Origin: Rhodoferax sp. WC2427
GTDB taxonomy: Bacteria; Pseudomonadota; Gammaproteobacteria; Burkholderiales; Burkholderiaceae_C
Assembly (NCBI RefSeq): GCF_040822085.1
Contig: NZ_CP162006.1
Coordinates: 4,030,001-4,094,000, forward strand
Length of the DNA: 64,000 nt
Direction of reading: 5' to 3'
Positions 43,680-53,990 of the stretch are shown one piece after another (position 1 is the stretch's first letter; every line of letters starts with the position of its first letter). A program made the translations under genes and the position numbers. The notes beneath the pieces are model-generated. The model saw only the letters and a list, made by a program, of their open reading frames with translations. It was not told the DNA's origin and did not search any database.

Positions 43680-43762
43680 TTTATCGCCCTGCGGTGCTTC
43701 AAAAGCGGGTTTCGCCAGGGTGTCTACCCCTTGAAATGGAGGGCAAACGCTAGACTGCGGCC

Positions 43763-45712
43763 ATGCGCTCTTCCCCCATACCCCACACCGCGCCGCGCCG
43801 CGATGCGCGCAGCAAGCTGTGGGCCCTGCCGCTGCTGGCCGCGGTGCTGTTTGTGGCCGGGGTGATCGTGTGGGCCTGGCGCTCCGAGCTGGACGACGCG
43901 GCCGACCGCCGCGCCACCATGATTGCCGATGCACTCAGCACCGAAGCCCAGTTGCGTGGCCGCGTGGATGTGGAAATGGCCCACCTGCAAGACCTGGCCA
44001 AGCAAATCCCCCAGCTGCCGCGCAATGCCCGGGCGCTGGCGGCCAACGCCGATGTGGCCGAAGGCCTGCGCCGCCTCTGGCTCAGCGTGACCTGGCTGGA
44101 CGCCAACAACCGCATCGTGGCCCACGTGCCCGAGCAGCACCCCATGACCGACACCGCCATCCGCGAAACCCTGGACAGCGCGGGCGTGTCGGCCCACCTG
44201 GTGCAGCCCGCCGGGGCCGACAGGCTGGTGGTGCGCTATTCCGCCGCCCTGCTGCTGCGCCGCGGCGCGCCCTGGTGGCTGACCCGCAAATACGATGTGG
44301 AGCTGATCGACAGCTCCGACCAGGCGATTGCCTCGGTGGACGAAGTGCCCCTGCGGCTCGACCCCACCCTGCACGAGAGCTACAAGGTGCAGGTCGGCGG
44401 CAACATGCCCGGCACCTACCTGGAACTGAGCCTGCGCGAAGTGCAGCGCCCGTTTTGGCGCAGCCTGCCCATCGTGCTGGTGGGCGGCTTCCTGGGGCTG
44501 ATGCTGGTGGCCACCGCCCTGCTGCGCCGCCAGATGCGGCAGATCTCGCGGGCCGAAGACGCGTGGCGCACCGAAGCCGCCTGGCGCCAGGCCATGGAAG
44601 ACTCGGCCCTGGTGGGGCTGCGCGCGCGCGATGCCGATGGCCGCATCCTGTTTGTCAACCGCACCTTTTGCGACATGGTCGGCCTGCCCGCCCAGGCCTT
44701 GGTGGGGCTGGCACCGCCCATGCCCTACTGGCCGCCCGAGTCTCTGGCCGAGGTGATGCAGCGCCACAAAAGCAACCTGGCAGGCCACGCCCCGCGCGAC
44801 GGCTACGAAGCCGTGTGGTGCCACCAGGACGGCCACCAGCTCAACGTGATGGTGTTCGAGTCGCCGCTCATCGATGCCGACGGCACCCAGATCGGCTGGA
44901 TGGGCTCCATCATCGACATCACCGCCCGCAAGCAGCTCGAAGAACGCCAGCGCCACCAGGCCGAGGCCATGGCCACCCAATCGCGCCTGACCACGCTGGG
45001 CGAAGTGGCCTCGGCCCTGGCCCACCAGCTGAACCAGCCGCTCACCGCGGTGATTGGCTACAACGCCGGCCTGCAGCGCATGCTGGGCCAGGATGCCAAC
45101 GCCAACGCATCGCTGCTCAAGGCGCTCAAAAACCAGGGCGAACAGGCCGCCGAGGCCGGGCGCATCGTGCAGCGCATCCGCGAATTCCTCACCCGCCGCG
45201 CGCCCCAGCGCGAGCGCTGCGACCTGGCCGCCGTGGCGCGCCGTGCGGTGGAGCTGCTGCAGCGCGACCTGCAACGCCAGCAGATCCAGATCGACTGGGC
45301 GGTACAGCCCGACCTGCCGCCGGTCTTTGCCGACCCCATCCTCATCGAGCAGGTGCTGATCAACCTGGTGCGCAACGCCGCCGATGCGCTGGCGGCCAAG
45401 GGCTCCGGCGGGTGCATCCAGATCGCCACCACGCTGCCCCCGCTCCCGGCGCCGCAGCAGGTGCGCCTGGCCGTGGGCGATGACGGCCCCGGCCTGGAAG
45501 GCCGCAGCATCGAGCAATTAACCACTGCGTTCTACTCCACCAAGGCCGACGGCATGGGCATGGGGCTGGCCATCTGCCGCTCCATCATCGAGCTGCACCA
45601 CGGCAGCATGGCCGCTGGCACCAGCCCGCTGGGCGGCGCATCCCTGTCGTTCAGCCTGCCGGTATTCGACACCGCCCTCCACCCCGCGCACGATGAGGAA
45701 TCCACCCTATGA
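43763..45712 (+). CDS. PAS-containing membrane sensor histidine kinase (DctB-like)
   Basis: A 649-residue sensor. Transmembrane helices lie at about residues 18-38 (WALPLLAAVLFVAGVIVWAW) and 234-254 (LPIVLVGGFLGLMLVATALL) around a large periplasmic domain. A PAS domain follows (ALVGLRARDADGRILFVNRT). The phosphoacceptor His is in [20 protein letters not shown], and the ATPase domain shows NLVRNAADAL, VGDDGPGLEGRS and GMGMGLAICRSII. It is divergent from the TRAP operon and its stop overlaps the regulator start, so it probably senses the transported solute. Confidence 0.92.
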   Translation: MRSSPIPHTAPRRDARSKLWALPLLAAVLFVAGVIVWAWRSELDDAADRRATMIADALSTEAQLRGRVDVEMAHLQDLAKQIPQLPRNARALAANADVAEGLRRLWLSVTWLDANNRIVAHVPEQHPMTDTAIRETLDSAGVSAHLVQPAGADRLVVRYSAALLLRRGAPWWLTRKYDVELIDSSDQAIASVDEVPLRLDPTLHESYKVQVGGNMPGTYLELSLREVQRPFWRSLPIVLVGGFLGLMLVATALLRRQMRQISRAEDAWRTEAAWRQAMEDSALVGLRARDADGRILFVNRTFCDMVGLPAQALVGLAPPMPYWPPESLAEVMQRHKSNLAGHAPRDGYEAVWCHQDGHQLNVMVFESPLIDADGTQIGWMGSIIDITARKQLEERQRHQAEAMATQSRLTTLGEVASALAHQLNQPLTAVIGYNAGLQRMLGQDANANASLLKALKNQGEQAAEAGRIVQRIREFLTRRAPQRERCDLAAVARRAVELLQRDLQRQQIQIDWAVQPDLPPVFADPILIEQVLINLVRNAADALAAKGSGGCIQIATTLPPLPAPQQVRLAVGDDGPGLEGRSIEQLTTAFYSTKADGMGMGLAICRSIIELHHGSMAAGTSPLGGASLSFSLPVFDTALHPAHDEESTL

Positions 45713-46326
45713 CCCACCCCTACGACACCGTTGCCGTGCACCTGGTGGACGACGAAGCCCCGGTGCGCGAAGCGCTAGAGTTCTTGTTCAGCTCGCACGG
45801 CTTCAATGTGCGCAGCTATGCCAGCGGCCCGGCCTTTCTGGCCGCCCTGGACGGCCCCACGCCGGTGCGCGGTTGCATCCTGCTGGATGTGCGCATGGAG
45901 CCGATGTCGGGACTGCAGGTGCACGACACCCTGGTGGCGCGCGGCGTGCCGGTGCCGGTGATCTTCTTGACCGGCCACGGCGACATCCCGATGGCGGTGG
46001 AGGCGCTGAAAAAAGGCGCGTTCGACTTTGTGGAAAAACCCTTTGGCGATGCCGCCCTGGTGGACCGGGTACGCGACGCACTGGCGGCCGAGGCCGCCCA
46101 GCAGCTGCGCCTGGCCGAAGGCGACGCACGCGGTGCCAAGCTGGCCGGCCTCACCCCGCGCGAGCAGGACGTGATGCACCGCGTGGCCGCAGGCAAGCTC
46201 AACAAGGTGATTGCCGACGAAATGCACGTCTCCATGCGCACCGTGGAGGTGTACCGCGCCCGGGTCTACGCCAAGCTGGGCGTGCGCTCGGCCGCCGAGG
46301 TGGCCACGCTGCTGGCGAAAAGCTGA
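45709..46326 (+). CDS. FixJ-type response regulator (TRAP locus)
   Basis: A 205-residue regulator, partner of the upstream kinase. Receiver domain: LVDDEAPVREALEFLFSSHG, phosphoacceptor Asp in ILLDVRMEPMSGLQ, FLTGHGD and FVEKPFGDAALV. C-terminal LuxR-type HTH: LTPREQDVMHRVAAGKLNKV then SMRTVEVYRARVYAKLGVRS. There is no NtrC-type ATPase domain, so, unlike classical DctD, it does not need sigma-54. It overlaps the kinase gene by 4 bases. Confidence 0.93.
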   Translation: MTHPYDTVAVHLVDDEAPVREALEFLFSSHGFNVRSYASGPAFLAALDGPTPVRGCILLDVRMEPMSGLQVHDTLVARGVPVPVIFLTGHGDIPMAVEALKKGAFDFVEKPFGDAALVDRVRDALAAEAAQQLRLAEGDARGAKLAGLTPREQDVMHRVAAGKLNKVIADEMHVSMRTVEVYRARVYAKLGVRSAAEVATLLAKS

Positions 46327-46392
46327 GATTTATAAAAAATCGGCTGCTTGCGCTTATTCCATCAGCGAAAGCAGCTATCACTTCAATAGCAA
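46326..46392. repeat. Palindromic repeat copy 8
   Basis: Core GCTGCTTGCGCTTATTCCAT then CAGCGAAAGCAGCTATC, close to the consensus. Fills the gap between the convergent regulator gene and the beta-propeller gene. Confidence 0.7.
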
Positions 46393-46399
46393 TACCGTT

Positions 46400-47479
46400 T
46401 TACTTGCTGTAGGTCAGCACGTAGAACTTGTCGTCAAAAAACGTGTTCGCGTAGTAGGGCGAAACGCTGGTGGTGATCTTCTTGGCGTAGTCGGCGCTGC
46501 CCTCGGCGGTGATGGCATAGATCTTCTTGCTGCCGTGGTCCATCGCCATGGTGCGCACACCGGCCTGGGTGCCCAGGGCTTCCAACGGTTTGTAGGTATT
46601 GGCATCCACCTGCTCAAACACGTTGAGCACCGCGTTCACGCCATTGGCCAAAAACACCCGCTTCAGGCTGGCGTCATACACCACCTCATCATTGCCGCCA
46701 CCGATCTCGGCGGTGTAGAGGATGGCACCGTTGTCGGCATCCATCACCGCAAACGAGGGCTTCACCGTGGCACTGCCGCGGCAGCCCAGAAAGATGCGGT
46801 GGTGGGCGGCATCCAGCGCCAGGCCGTTGGTCTGGGCGCAGCCCGGCGTAGGCCACTGGGCGGTGACCACCATGTCCTTGGTGTTGATGCGGTAGACCGC
46901 GTTTTCATCGCGCGAAGCCATGTAGAAATTGCCCTGGCCGTCGGCCTCGGCATGCTCGGGCTTCTTGGTGCTGACCTTGATGGAGCCCACCTGCTTGAGC
47001 GAGGGCGCTTGCAGCACCAGCAGCTCGGTGCCGTCCTTGCCCGCCGCCATGTTCACCACGATGCGCTGGGTGCTGGGATCGTAGTGGGTGGCATCCAGCT
47101 CCTCGCCCAGCTTGACCGAGGGCTGGGCTTCCAGGGTGGACAGCTTGAAGGGCGTGATGGTGCCGTTTTCGTTGTACGAGATGCCCAGGTCGAACTCCGG
47201 CATCAGGGTCGCACCGTTGGAGCTGTCGCTGGCGGTGCTGCCGACCACGGCGATGGCCTTGTGCGTGGCGATGTCGTACACCTGCAGGCCCGCGCCCCGG
47301 CGGCCGATGAACAAATGGCCGCGCCCGGCATCCAGCGACACATAGTCCCAGGCCGACCCTTTGCCGGGAATGGCGGTGGCGTTGTCCAGGTGCCAGCCAT
47401 CGAACGCGGCAGCGGGCATAGACGCACCGGCCACCACGGCCACAGCCGCCGCCACAGAAAACATTTTGAATAAAGACAT
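46400..47479 (-). CDS. Secreted YncE-like beta-propeller protein
   Basis: Exported protein of 359 residues: signal peptide MSLFKMFSVAAAVAVVAGAS to AAAF, then repeated blades of an NHL/YVTN-type propeller (WDYVSLDAGRGHLFIGRR, DGQGNFYMASRDENAVYRIN, GLALDAAHHRIFLGCRGSAT, MAMDHGSKKIYAITAEG). Such proteins bind partners or nucleic acids in the periplasm; no function is assigned. Start at 47479, preceded by GGAG. A longer frame to 47542 is unlikely. Confidence 0.85.
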   Translation of the reverse strand: MSLFKMFSVAAAVAVVAGASMPAAAFDGWHLDNATAIPGKGSAWDYVSLDAGRGHLFIGRRGAGLQVYDIATHKAIAVVGSTASDSSNGATLMPEFDLGISYNENGTITPFKLSTLEAQPSVKLGEELDATHYDPSTQRIVVNMAAGKDGTELLVLQAPSLKQVGSIKVSTKKPEHAEADGQGNFYMASRDENAVYRINTKDMVVTAQWPTPGCAQTNGLALDAAHHRIFLGCRGSATVKPSFAVMDADNGAILYTAEIGGGNDEVVYDASLKRVFLANGVNAVLNVFEQVDANTYKPLEALGTQAGVRTMAMDHGSKKIYAITAEGSADYAKKITTSVSPYYANTFFDDKFYVLTYSK

Positions 47480-47607
47480 GCAAACTCCTGGTGGTAAGAG
47501 CCCGCATCCTGGGACGCTGCTGGACCCTGCCGCAGGGGGCAAGTACTAACGTATTTTCCACATAGGCGCCGCTGGAGGCGGTCCGGCTCCCCCAGCCCTG
47601 CATTCAA

Positions 47608-47668
47608 AGCAAATGGGCCGCCCACGCTTATCCCATCGGCGCAGGCAGCTCTTATTTTTATAGTATTT
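47608..47668. repeat. Palindromic repeat copy 9
   Basis: GCCGCCCACGCTTATCCCAT then CGGCGCAGGCAGCTCTTATT, with an AT-rich end that overlaps the last codons of the thiolase gene. Confidence 0.65.
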
Positions 47669-48833
47669 CAACCGCCAGAGCGGTTGCTTCGCCGCCGCCT
47701 ATGCACAGCGTGGCCACGCCCCGGCGCAGGCCGTGGGCTTGTAGGGCATGCAGCAGCGTCACCAGAATACGCGCACCGCTGGCGCCGATGGGATGGCCCA
47801 GCGCGCAGGCACCGCCATGCACATTCACCTGGCTGTGCGGCAAGTCCAGCTCGGCCATCAGCGCCATGGGCACCACGGCAAAGGCCTCATTCACTTCCCA
47901 CAGGTCCACCTCGGCCACACCCCAGCCGATCTTGGCCAGCAGCCTGTGCACGGCCCCCAGCGGCGCGGTGGAAAACCAGGCCGGTGCCTGGGCAAACGTG
48001 GCGTGGCCGACGATGCGCGCCAGCGGCTGCAGGCCCAGCTGCGCGGCGGTGGAGGCGCGGGCCAGCACCAGGGCCGCCGCCCCGTCGCTGATGGACGAGC
48101 TGCTGGCAGCGGTAATGGTGCCGTCGGGTTTGAACGCCGGTCGCAACGTGGGGATCTTGTCCAGGCGGATCTTGCCCGGGGCTTCGTCGGTGGTGACTTC
48201 GGCTCCTTTGGCCAGTACCGGCGTGGTCTCTGCCGCAAACGCGCCCGAGCCAATCGCCGCCTGCGCCCGCTGCACGCTGGCGGTGGCAAACGCGTCCTGC
48301 GCCGCGCGGGTAAAGCCGTATTTCGCTGCGCAGTCTTCGCCAAAGCTGCCCATGGAGCGGCCCGGCTCGTAGGCATCTTCCAGCCCGTCCAGCATCATGT
48401 GGTCCAGCACCTGGCCGTGGCCGATGCGGATGCCGCTGCGCCCCTGGGGCAGCAGGTGGGGCGCGTTGGTCATGCTCTCCATGCCCCCGGCCACCACCAG
48501 GTCGTGGCTGCCCGCCACCAGCATGTCGTGCGCCATCATGGTGGCAAACAGGCCCGAGCCGCACATCTTGGACAGCGTGACCGCCCCCGTGCCCTGCCCC
48601 AGCCCGCCCTTGAACCCCGCCTGCCGCGCCGGAGCCTGCCCCTGCCCCGCCATCAGGCAGTTGCCCATCACCACCTGGTCGATCCGCGCCGGGTCCACCC
48701 CCGCCCGCGCCACCGCCGCCCCAATAGCCGCCCCGCCCAGATCGTGCGCCGCCAGCGTGGCGAAGGCCCCCTGGAATGCCCCCATGGGGGTGCGGGCGGC
48801 GGACAGGATGACGATGGGGTCGGTGGTGGGCAT
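47658..48833 (-). CDS. Acetyl-CoA C-acyltransferase (thiolase)
   Basis: Cytosolic thiolase of 391 residues, condensing or cleaving acyl-CoA. Nucleophile Cys in TLSKMCGSGLFA near residue 90; second Cys and His in GGACALGHPIGASGAR; last motif LCIGGGEATAL. The start ILSAARTPMGAFQGAFATL is typical of acetyl-CoA acetyltransferases. Adjacent genes do not show whether it serves fatty acid oxidation or PHB synthesis. No clear partner gene; it appears monocistronic. Confidence 0.93.
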   Translation of the reverse strand: MPTTDPIVILSAARTPMGAFQGAFATLAAHDLGGAAIGAAVARAGVDPARIDQVVMGNCLMAGQGQAPARQAGFKGGLGQGTGAVTLSKMCGSGLFATMMAHDMLVAGSHDLVVAGGMESMTNAPHLLPQGRSGIRIGHGQVLDHMMLDGLEDAYEPGRSMGSFGEDCAAKYGFTRAAQDAFATASVQRAQAAIGSGAFAAETTPVLAKGAEVTTDEAPGKIRLDKIPTLRPAFKPDGTITAASSSSISDGAAALVLARASTAAQLGLQPLARIVGHATFAQAPAWFSTAPLGAVHRLLAKIGWGVAEVDLWEVNEAFAVVPMALMAELDLPHSQVNVHGGACALGHPIGASGARILVTLLHALQAHGLRRGVATLCIGGGEATALAVEIL

Positions 48834-48991
48834 GGTGGCACTCCTTTAGAGGCACTGTACGCCTGCTGGCCCGGCAGGTGCGGCACGGCGAATGGCATGG
48901 CGCCCCGGGCAGAAGGGCCCGGCGCCATCCGCCAGCAGATACCGGGGTGCCAAGAAGCGGTGGCTATCGGGATTCATTTTCCCCATTAAAA

Positions 48992-49009
48992 AAGGGGCCT
49001 AGGCCCCTT
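48992..49009 (-). terminator. Terminator of the PEP-CTERM protein gene
   Basis: Palindrome AAGGGGCCTAGGCCCCTT; TTTTTTAATG follows on the minus strand, 23 bases after the stop codon. Confidence 0.8.
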
Positions 49010-49031
49010 AATGCATGGTTCACCGTGCGAT

Positions 49032-49868
49032 TTACTTTTCAGCGCGACGGCGGCGTGAAACGGCCAAACCGACCAGTCCCAAACCGAGTAGAGCAATACT
49101 GGCGGGTTCAGGCACTTTATTCACAGGGGTGTTTCCAAAGTCCACGCCACCAGAAGCATTGTTAATCGCAACCAAACCATTGGTTGCCGCATCAAAACCG
49201 CCCGATGTATTGGTGAAGCTAGTGAACAAGGTGTCGTAAAAAGGATTGGGTGTTACAAAAAACAATGCCCCATCGGCAGTTAAGGAAAATGCCAGAGTTG
49301 CATTTAACGAAGTGCCAAATAATTCATTGATACTGGACGAGGCCACGATGCCCGAACCCGAACCCAACAAAACCGTATCCGACGAATGCACCACCGTGCC
49401 GCTGCTGGCGTCGGCATTATTTGCCATACTGAATACGCTATTGGATCCGTCAGATTTTTCACCCCACAAAGTAGAGGTTAATGAATTCACGGTGTAGGTG
49501 CTGCCAACTGCGCCGAAAGACCCGCTCAACAAACTTGTGGTGTAGCTGTACTCGGCCCACAACGCGTAGCCCTTGGTATTGCTCAATCCTAGACCCGTAT
49601 CACCGGCGCCCAATAAGCTTCCCTGCGCATCGGTAAATGAAGTCAGCTGAATATAGCCAATACCTGACATGGTCTGGGCGATTGGATTCAACGCGATTAA
49701 CGTCGATGCCGATCCATTCATGAAGTTGGCATTATAAGTGGGTGCAACATAACCAAAAAAACTTGGATCCACGACAAAACTCGGTGTGGGCGCAGCGAAG
49801 GCCGGCAATGTGAAACCAGCTGCAGCAACGACTGCATACATAGCGGCAGTCTTAAATACGTTTTTCAT
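49032..49868 (-). CDS. PEP-CTERM sorting-domain surface protein (PepA-like)
   Basis: An exported protein of 278 residues. The signal peptide (MKNVFKTAAMYAVVAAAGFT to AFA) is followed by a Ser/Thr/Gly/Asn-rich body and a classic PEP-CTERM tail: VPEPASIALLGLGLVGLAVS then RRRR. Proteins with this tail are processed by an exosortase and shown on the surface together with exopolysaccharide. The body resembles flocculation-associated PepA-type proteins; that match is moderate. GC and codon use are lower than in the neighbours. Start at 49868, because the longer frame (49946) would begin inside the sigma-54 promoter. No exosortase gene is in the window. Confidence 0.88.
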   Translation of the reverse strand: MKNVFKTAAMYAVVAAAGFTLPAFAAPTPSFVVDPSFFGYVAPTYNANFMNGSASTLIALNPIAQTMSGIGYIQLTSFTDAQGSLLGAGDTGLGLSNTKGYALWAEYSYTTSLLSGSFGAVGSTYTVNSLTSTLWGEKSDGSNSVFSMANNADASSGTVVHSSDTVLLGSGSGIVASSSINELFGTSLNATLAFSLTADGALFFVTPNPFYDTLFTSFTNTSGGFDAATNGLVAINNASGGVDFGNTPVNKVPEPASIALLGLGLVGLAVSRRRRAEK

Positions 49869-49928
49869 GAAATATCCAGGTTTTAGAGGCAAGGCGAGCA
49901 CCACTATTGGCGCTGATACATTTGTTAC

Positions 49929-49946
49929 AAGCAATGTACATGCCAA
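49929..49946 (-). promoter_or_regulatory. Sigma-54 (RpoN) promoter of the PEP-CTERM gene
   Basis: On the minus strand TTGGCATGTACATTGCTT: GG and GC are exactly 10 bases apart and only one base (C to T) differs from the core TGGCAC-N5-TTGC. Transcription would start near 49917, about 50 bases before the start codon. The rest of the 311-base gap (49869-50179) is AT-rich and holds no gene on either strand; upstream activator sites could lie at about 49960-50100. The thiC terminator closes the gap. Confidence 0.75.
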
Positions 49947-50116
49947 TTTTCAAAATCCCTTTGAATCAACGACTTATAAGGAAAAAATACCTTTTCACAA
50001 ATCCGAGTGTAAGAAAAATCGATATGTTGTATAACGAACAGATAAAACAAAGAAAATCTGTTATAGGAACTTGGAAAATACCGCCAATTCCCGAGCTCTT
50101 GTGCAGGTTGTAAAAA

Positions 50117-50155
50117 GCTGCGCAGGGCGTGCGGTGTCCACACGCCCTGCGCAGC
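50117..50155 (-). terminator. thiC terminator
   Basis: Very stable hairpin with perfect 15-base arms GCTGCGCAGGGCGTG and CACGCCCTGCGCAGC; on the minus strand CTTTTTAC follows, 25 bases after the thiC stop. Confidence 0.8.
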
Positions 50156-50179
50156 GGCAGCACTGCCGCTTCCGCGCGC

Positions 50180-52288
<2,109 letters not shown>

Positions 52289-52312
52289 GCAGCGCGCAGT
52301 GTACGGCATCGG

Positions 52313-53173
52313 CTAGCCGGTCCGGCCCAGGCTGAAGCCCCGCGCCCGCAGGAGTTGGCGCAAGGCAGGCAAGGCCGCCACACCGGACTCGTAGCCCGCC
52401 TGGACGATTTCCTTGCGCACGGTGAAATCGGTGCTGGAAAAGCGAGCGGTGTCCGGGCGGACCAGGAAGTCGGCGGTTTGCCCCTCCAGCTGCGAGAGCG
52501 AGCGGCCCATGATTTCAAACGACTGCAGAATCACCTCGTAGAGGCCCGCACGGGTGCTGTTTTGCGGCAACACGCCCACGTCCACGCCAATCACCACATC
52601 GGCTCCCAGCCTGCGGGCAGCCTTGACGGGCAAGGGGCTGACCAGGCCGCCGTCCACCAGTTCCTCGTCGCCAATCACACAGGGCACAAACACCCCGGGA
52701 ATCGAGCACGATGCGCGTACGGCCGCACCGGCATTGCCGCCAGACAACAGGCGCAGTTCGCCAGATTTCAGTACCGTGGCCACCGCGCCGAACCGGCGCT
52801 TGAAGCGCTCCATGGGCACATCCTTGACGTACTGGTTGACCAGCCTTTGTAGCGTTTCGCCAGTGAACATGCCGCGTTTGTTGCCCTGGCCCAGATCGAC
52901 GATTTCGATGTCGCGCAGCCGCAGTGCTACCTCTTCGATCTGCCAGGGCGTGTAGCCCGCGGCATAAAACGCGCCGACCAGGGACCCGGCACTGGTGCCC
53001 GCCACCACCTCGGGGGCCAGACCGGCCTCGACCAGGGCCTTGAGCACGCCGATATGGGCAAATCCCCGGGCCGAACCGGCGCCCAGGGCCACCCCGATTT
53101 TGGGACTGGCCGCAGCCGCCTGCGCGAGCCAGGGTGCAGTCCCTGCAGCGGCCAGCAGTGTCCGGCGCAACAT
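52313..53173 (-). CDS. Patatin-like phospholipase (exported)
   Basis: A 286-residue serine lipase-like protein. It has a signal peptide-like start (MLRRTLLAAAGTAPWLAQAA), the oxyanion segment GAGSARGFAHIGVLKAL, nucleophile Ser in VAGTSAGSLVGAFYAAG, and the catalytic Asp in ELVDGGLVSPLPVKAARRLG. Family members release fatty acids from phospholipids; RssA-like proteins are close in size. The start codon overlaps the stop of the OmpA-type lipoprotein gene (TAATG), so the two are co-translated. A role in envelope lipid turnover is inference. Confidence 0.9.
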   Translation of the reverse strand: MLRRTLLAAAGTAPWLAQAAAASPKIGVALGAGSARGFAHIGVLKALVEAGLAPEVVAGTSAGSLVGAFYAAGYTPWQIEEVALRLRDIEIVDLGQGNKRGMFTGETLQRLVNQYVKDVPMERFKRRFGAVATVLKSGELRLLSGGNAGAAVRASCSIPGVFVPCVIGDEELVDGGLVSPLPVKAARRLGADVVIGVDVGVLPQNSTRAGLYEVILQSFEIMGRSLSQLEGQTADFLVRPDTARFSSTDFTVRKEIVQAGYESGVAALPALRQLLRARGFSLGRTG

Positions 53174-53784
53174 TACCGATTGTCCGGTAGCTGGATCAGA
53201 CCTTCGTCCACCATCTTGCGCAGTTTGTCGAAAGCCGACGCAAACGCGTTGGCGGGTTCGCCCTGGGTCAAGGTTTCCACCTTTTCGTCCAGCACCATCA
53301 GCTCGACGCGGCGGTTCAGCGTGCGCCCCTGGTCGCTGGCGTTGGAGGCAACCGGTCGGTGGTAGGCGAAGCCTGCGGAGACGATGCGCCGGGGCTCGAC
53401 ACCGCGCTCTTCCAAGGCCTTGCGCAACGCACGGGCCCGGTTGTCGGACAAGGTCTGGTTCATATCCAGGCCCCCCACGTTGTCGGTATGGCCCTCCACG
53501 CTGACATCGTGGGTGGTTTTGTTTTTCAGCAAGCTGGCCAGGCGGTCCAGGTAGGGTGCGGCTTCCTCGGTTTTGAAGGTGTACTCGCCGGTGGCGAACA
53601 ACACCGTGACAGGCAGAACAATTTGCACGCCCCGCTCGGTTTGCTCGATATCCAGCGTGGGGCCGGTGTAGGCCACCGGTGCGGGCGGTGGGGTCTGGCA
53701 GGCGGCCAGCGCCACGCCCAGCACCACTGCGGCGCCCAGACGCCCCCCGTGCCAGGCGCGCAGTCGAAGTTTTGAATTGTCCAT
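53173..53784 (-). CDS. OmpA-family peptidoglycan-associated lipoprotein
   Basis: A 203-residue lipoprotein: lipobox LAAC in GAAVVLGVALAACQTPP, and a C-terminal OmpA-like domain with FATGEYTFKTEEAAPYLDRL, VEGHTDNVGGLDMNQTLSDN and GRTLNRRVELMVLDEK. The peptidoglycan-binding Asp and Arg are present. Start at MDNSKLRLRAWHG (53784), preceded by AGGAAAAA; the open extension to 53871 is ignored. It precedes the patatin gene. The 206 bases to aceK are AT-rich and should hold its promoter. Confidence 0.9.
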   Translation of the reverse strand: MDNSKLRLRAWHGGRLGAAVVLGVALAACQTPPPAPVAYTGPTLDIEQTERGVQIVLPVTVLFATGEYTFKTEEAAPYLDRLASLLKNKTTHDVSVEGHTDNVGGLDMNQTLSDNRARALRKALEERGVEPRRIVSAGFAYHRPVASNASDQGRTLNRRVELMVLDEKVETLTQGEPANAFASAFDKLRKMVDEGLIQLPDNR

Positions 53785-53990
53785 GGTGTGAATTTTTCCT
53801 GTGTCTTGGTGGGGGCATACATGGCGGTGGACCGCATGGATGTGGCAGGTGAACGCAAGCAAGGCGGTCACGGAAAGCCCAGGAATTTTATCGTCCGCAC
53901 ATATTTTTAAATTGAAAATTGCATGCGTGTGTACAAAACAAGGGTAAAGCCCGGCGTGAACCGGAACTTTTTCACACCCTCACGCTGAAT

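Noticed and set aside
43599..43934. Longer DctP start with 112 extra codons
   Set aside because: It would bury the signal peptide in the middle of the protein and overlap the divergent kinase gene.
43724..45517. 597-codon frame opposite the TRAP-locus sensor kinase
   Set aside because: No motifs; the kinase on the plus strand is clear.
49869..49946. Longer start for the PEP-CTERM protein
   Set aside because: It would begin inside the sigma-54 promoter; the signal peptide starts properly at MKNVF.
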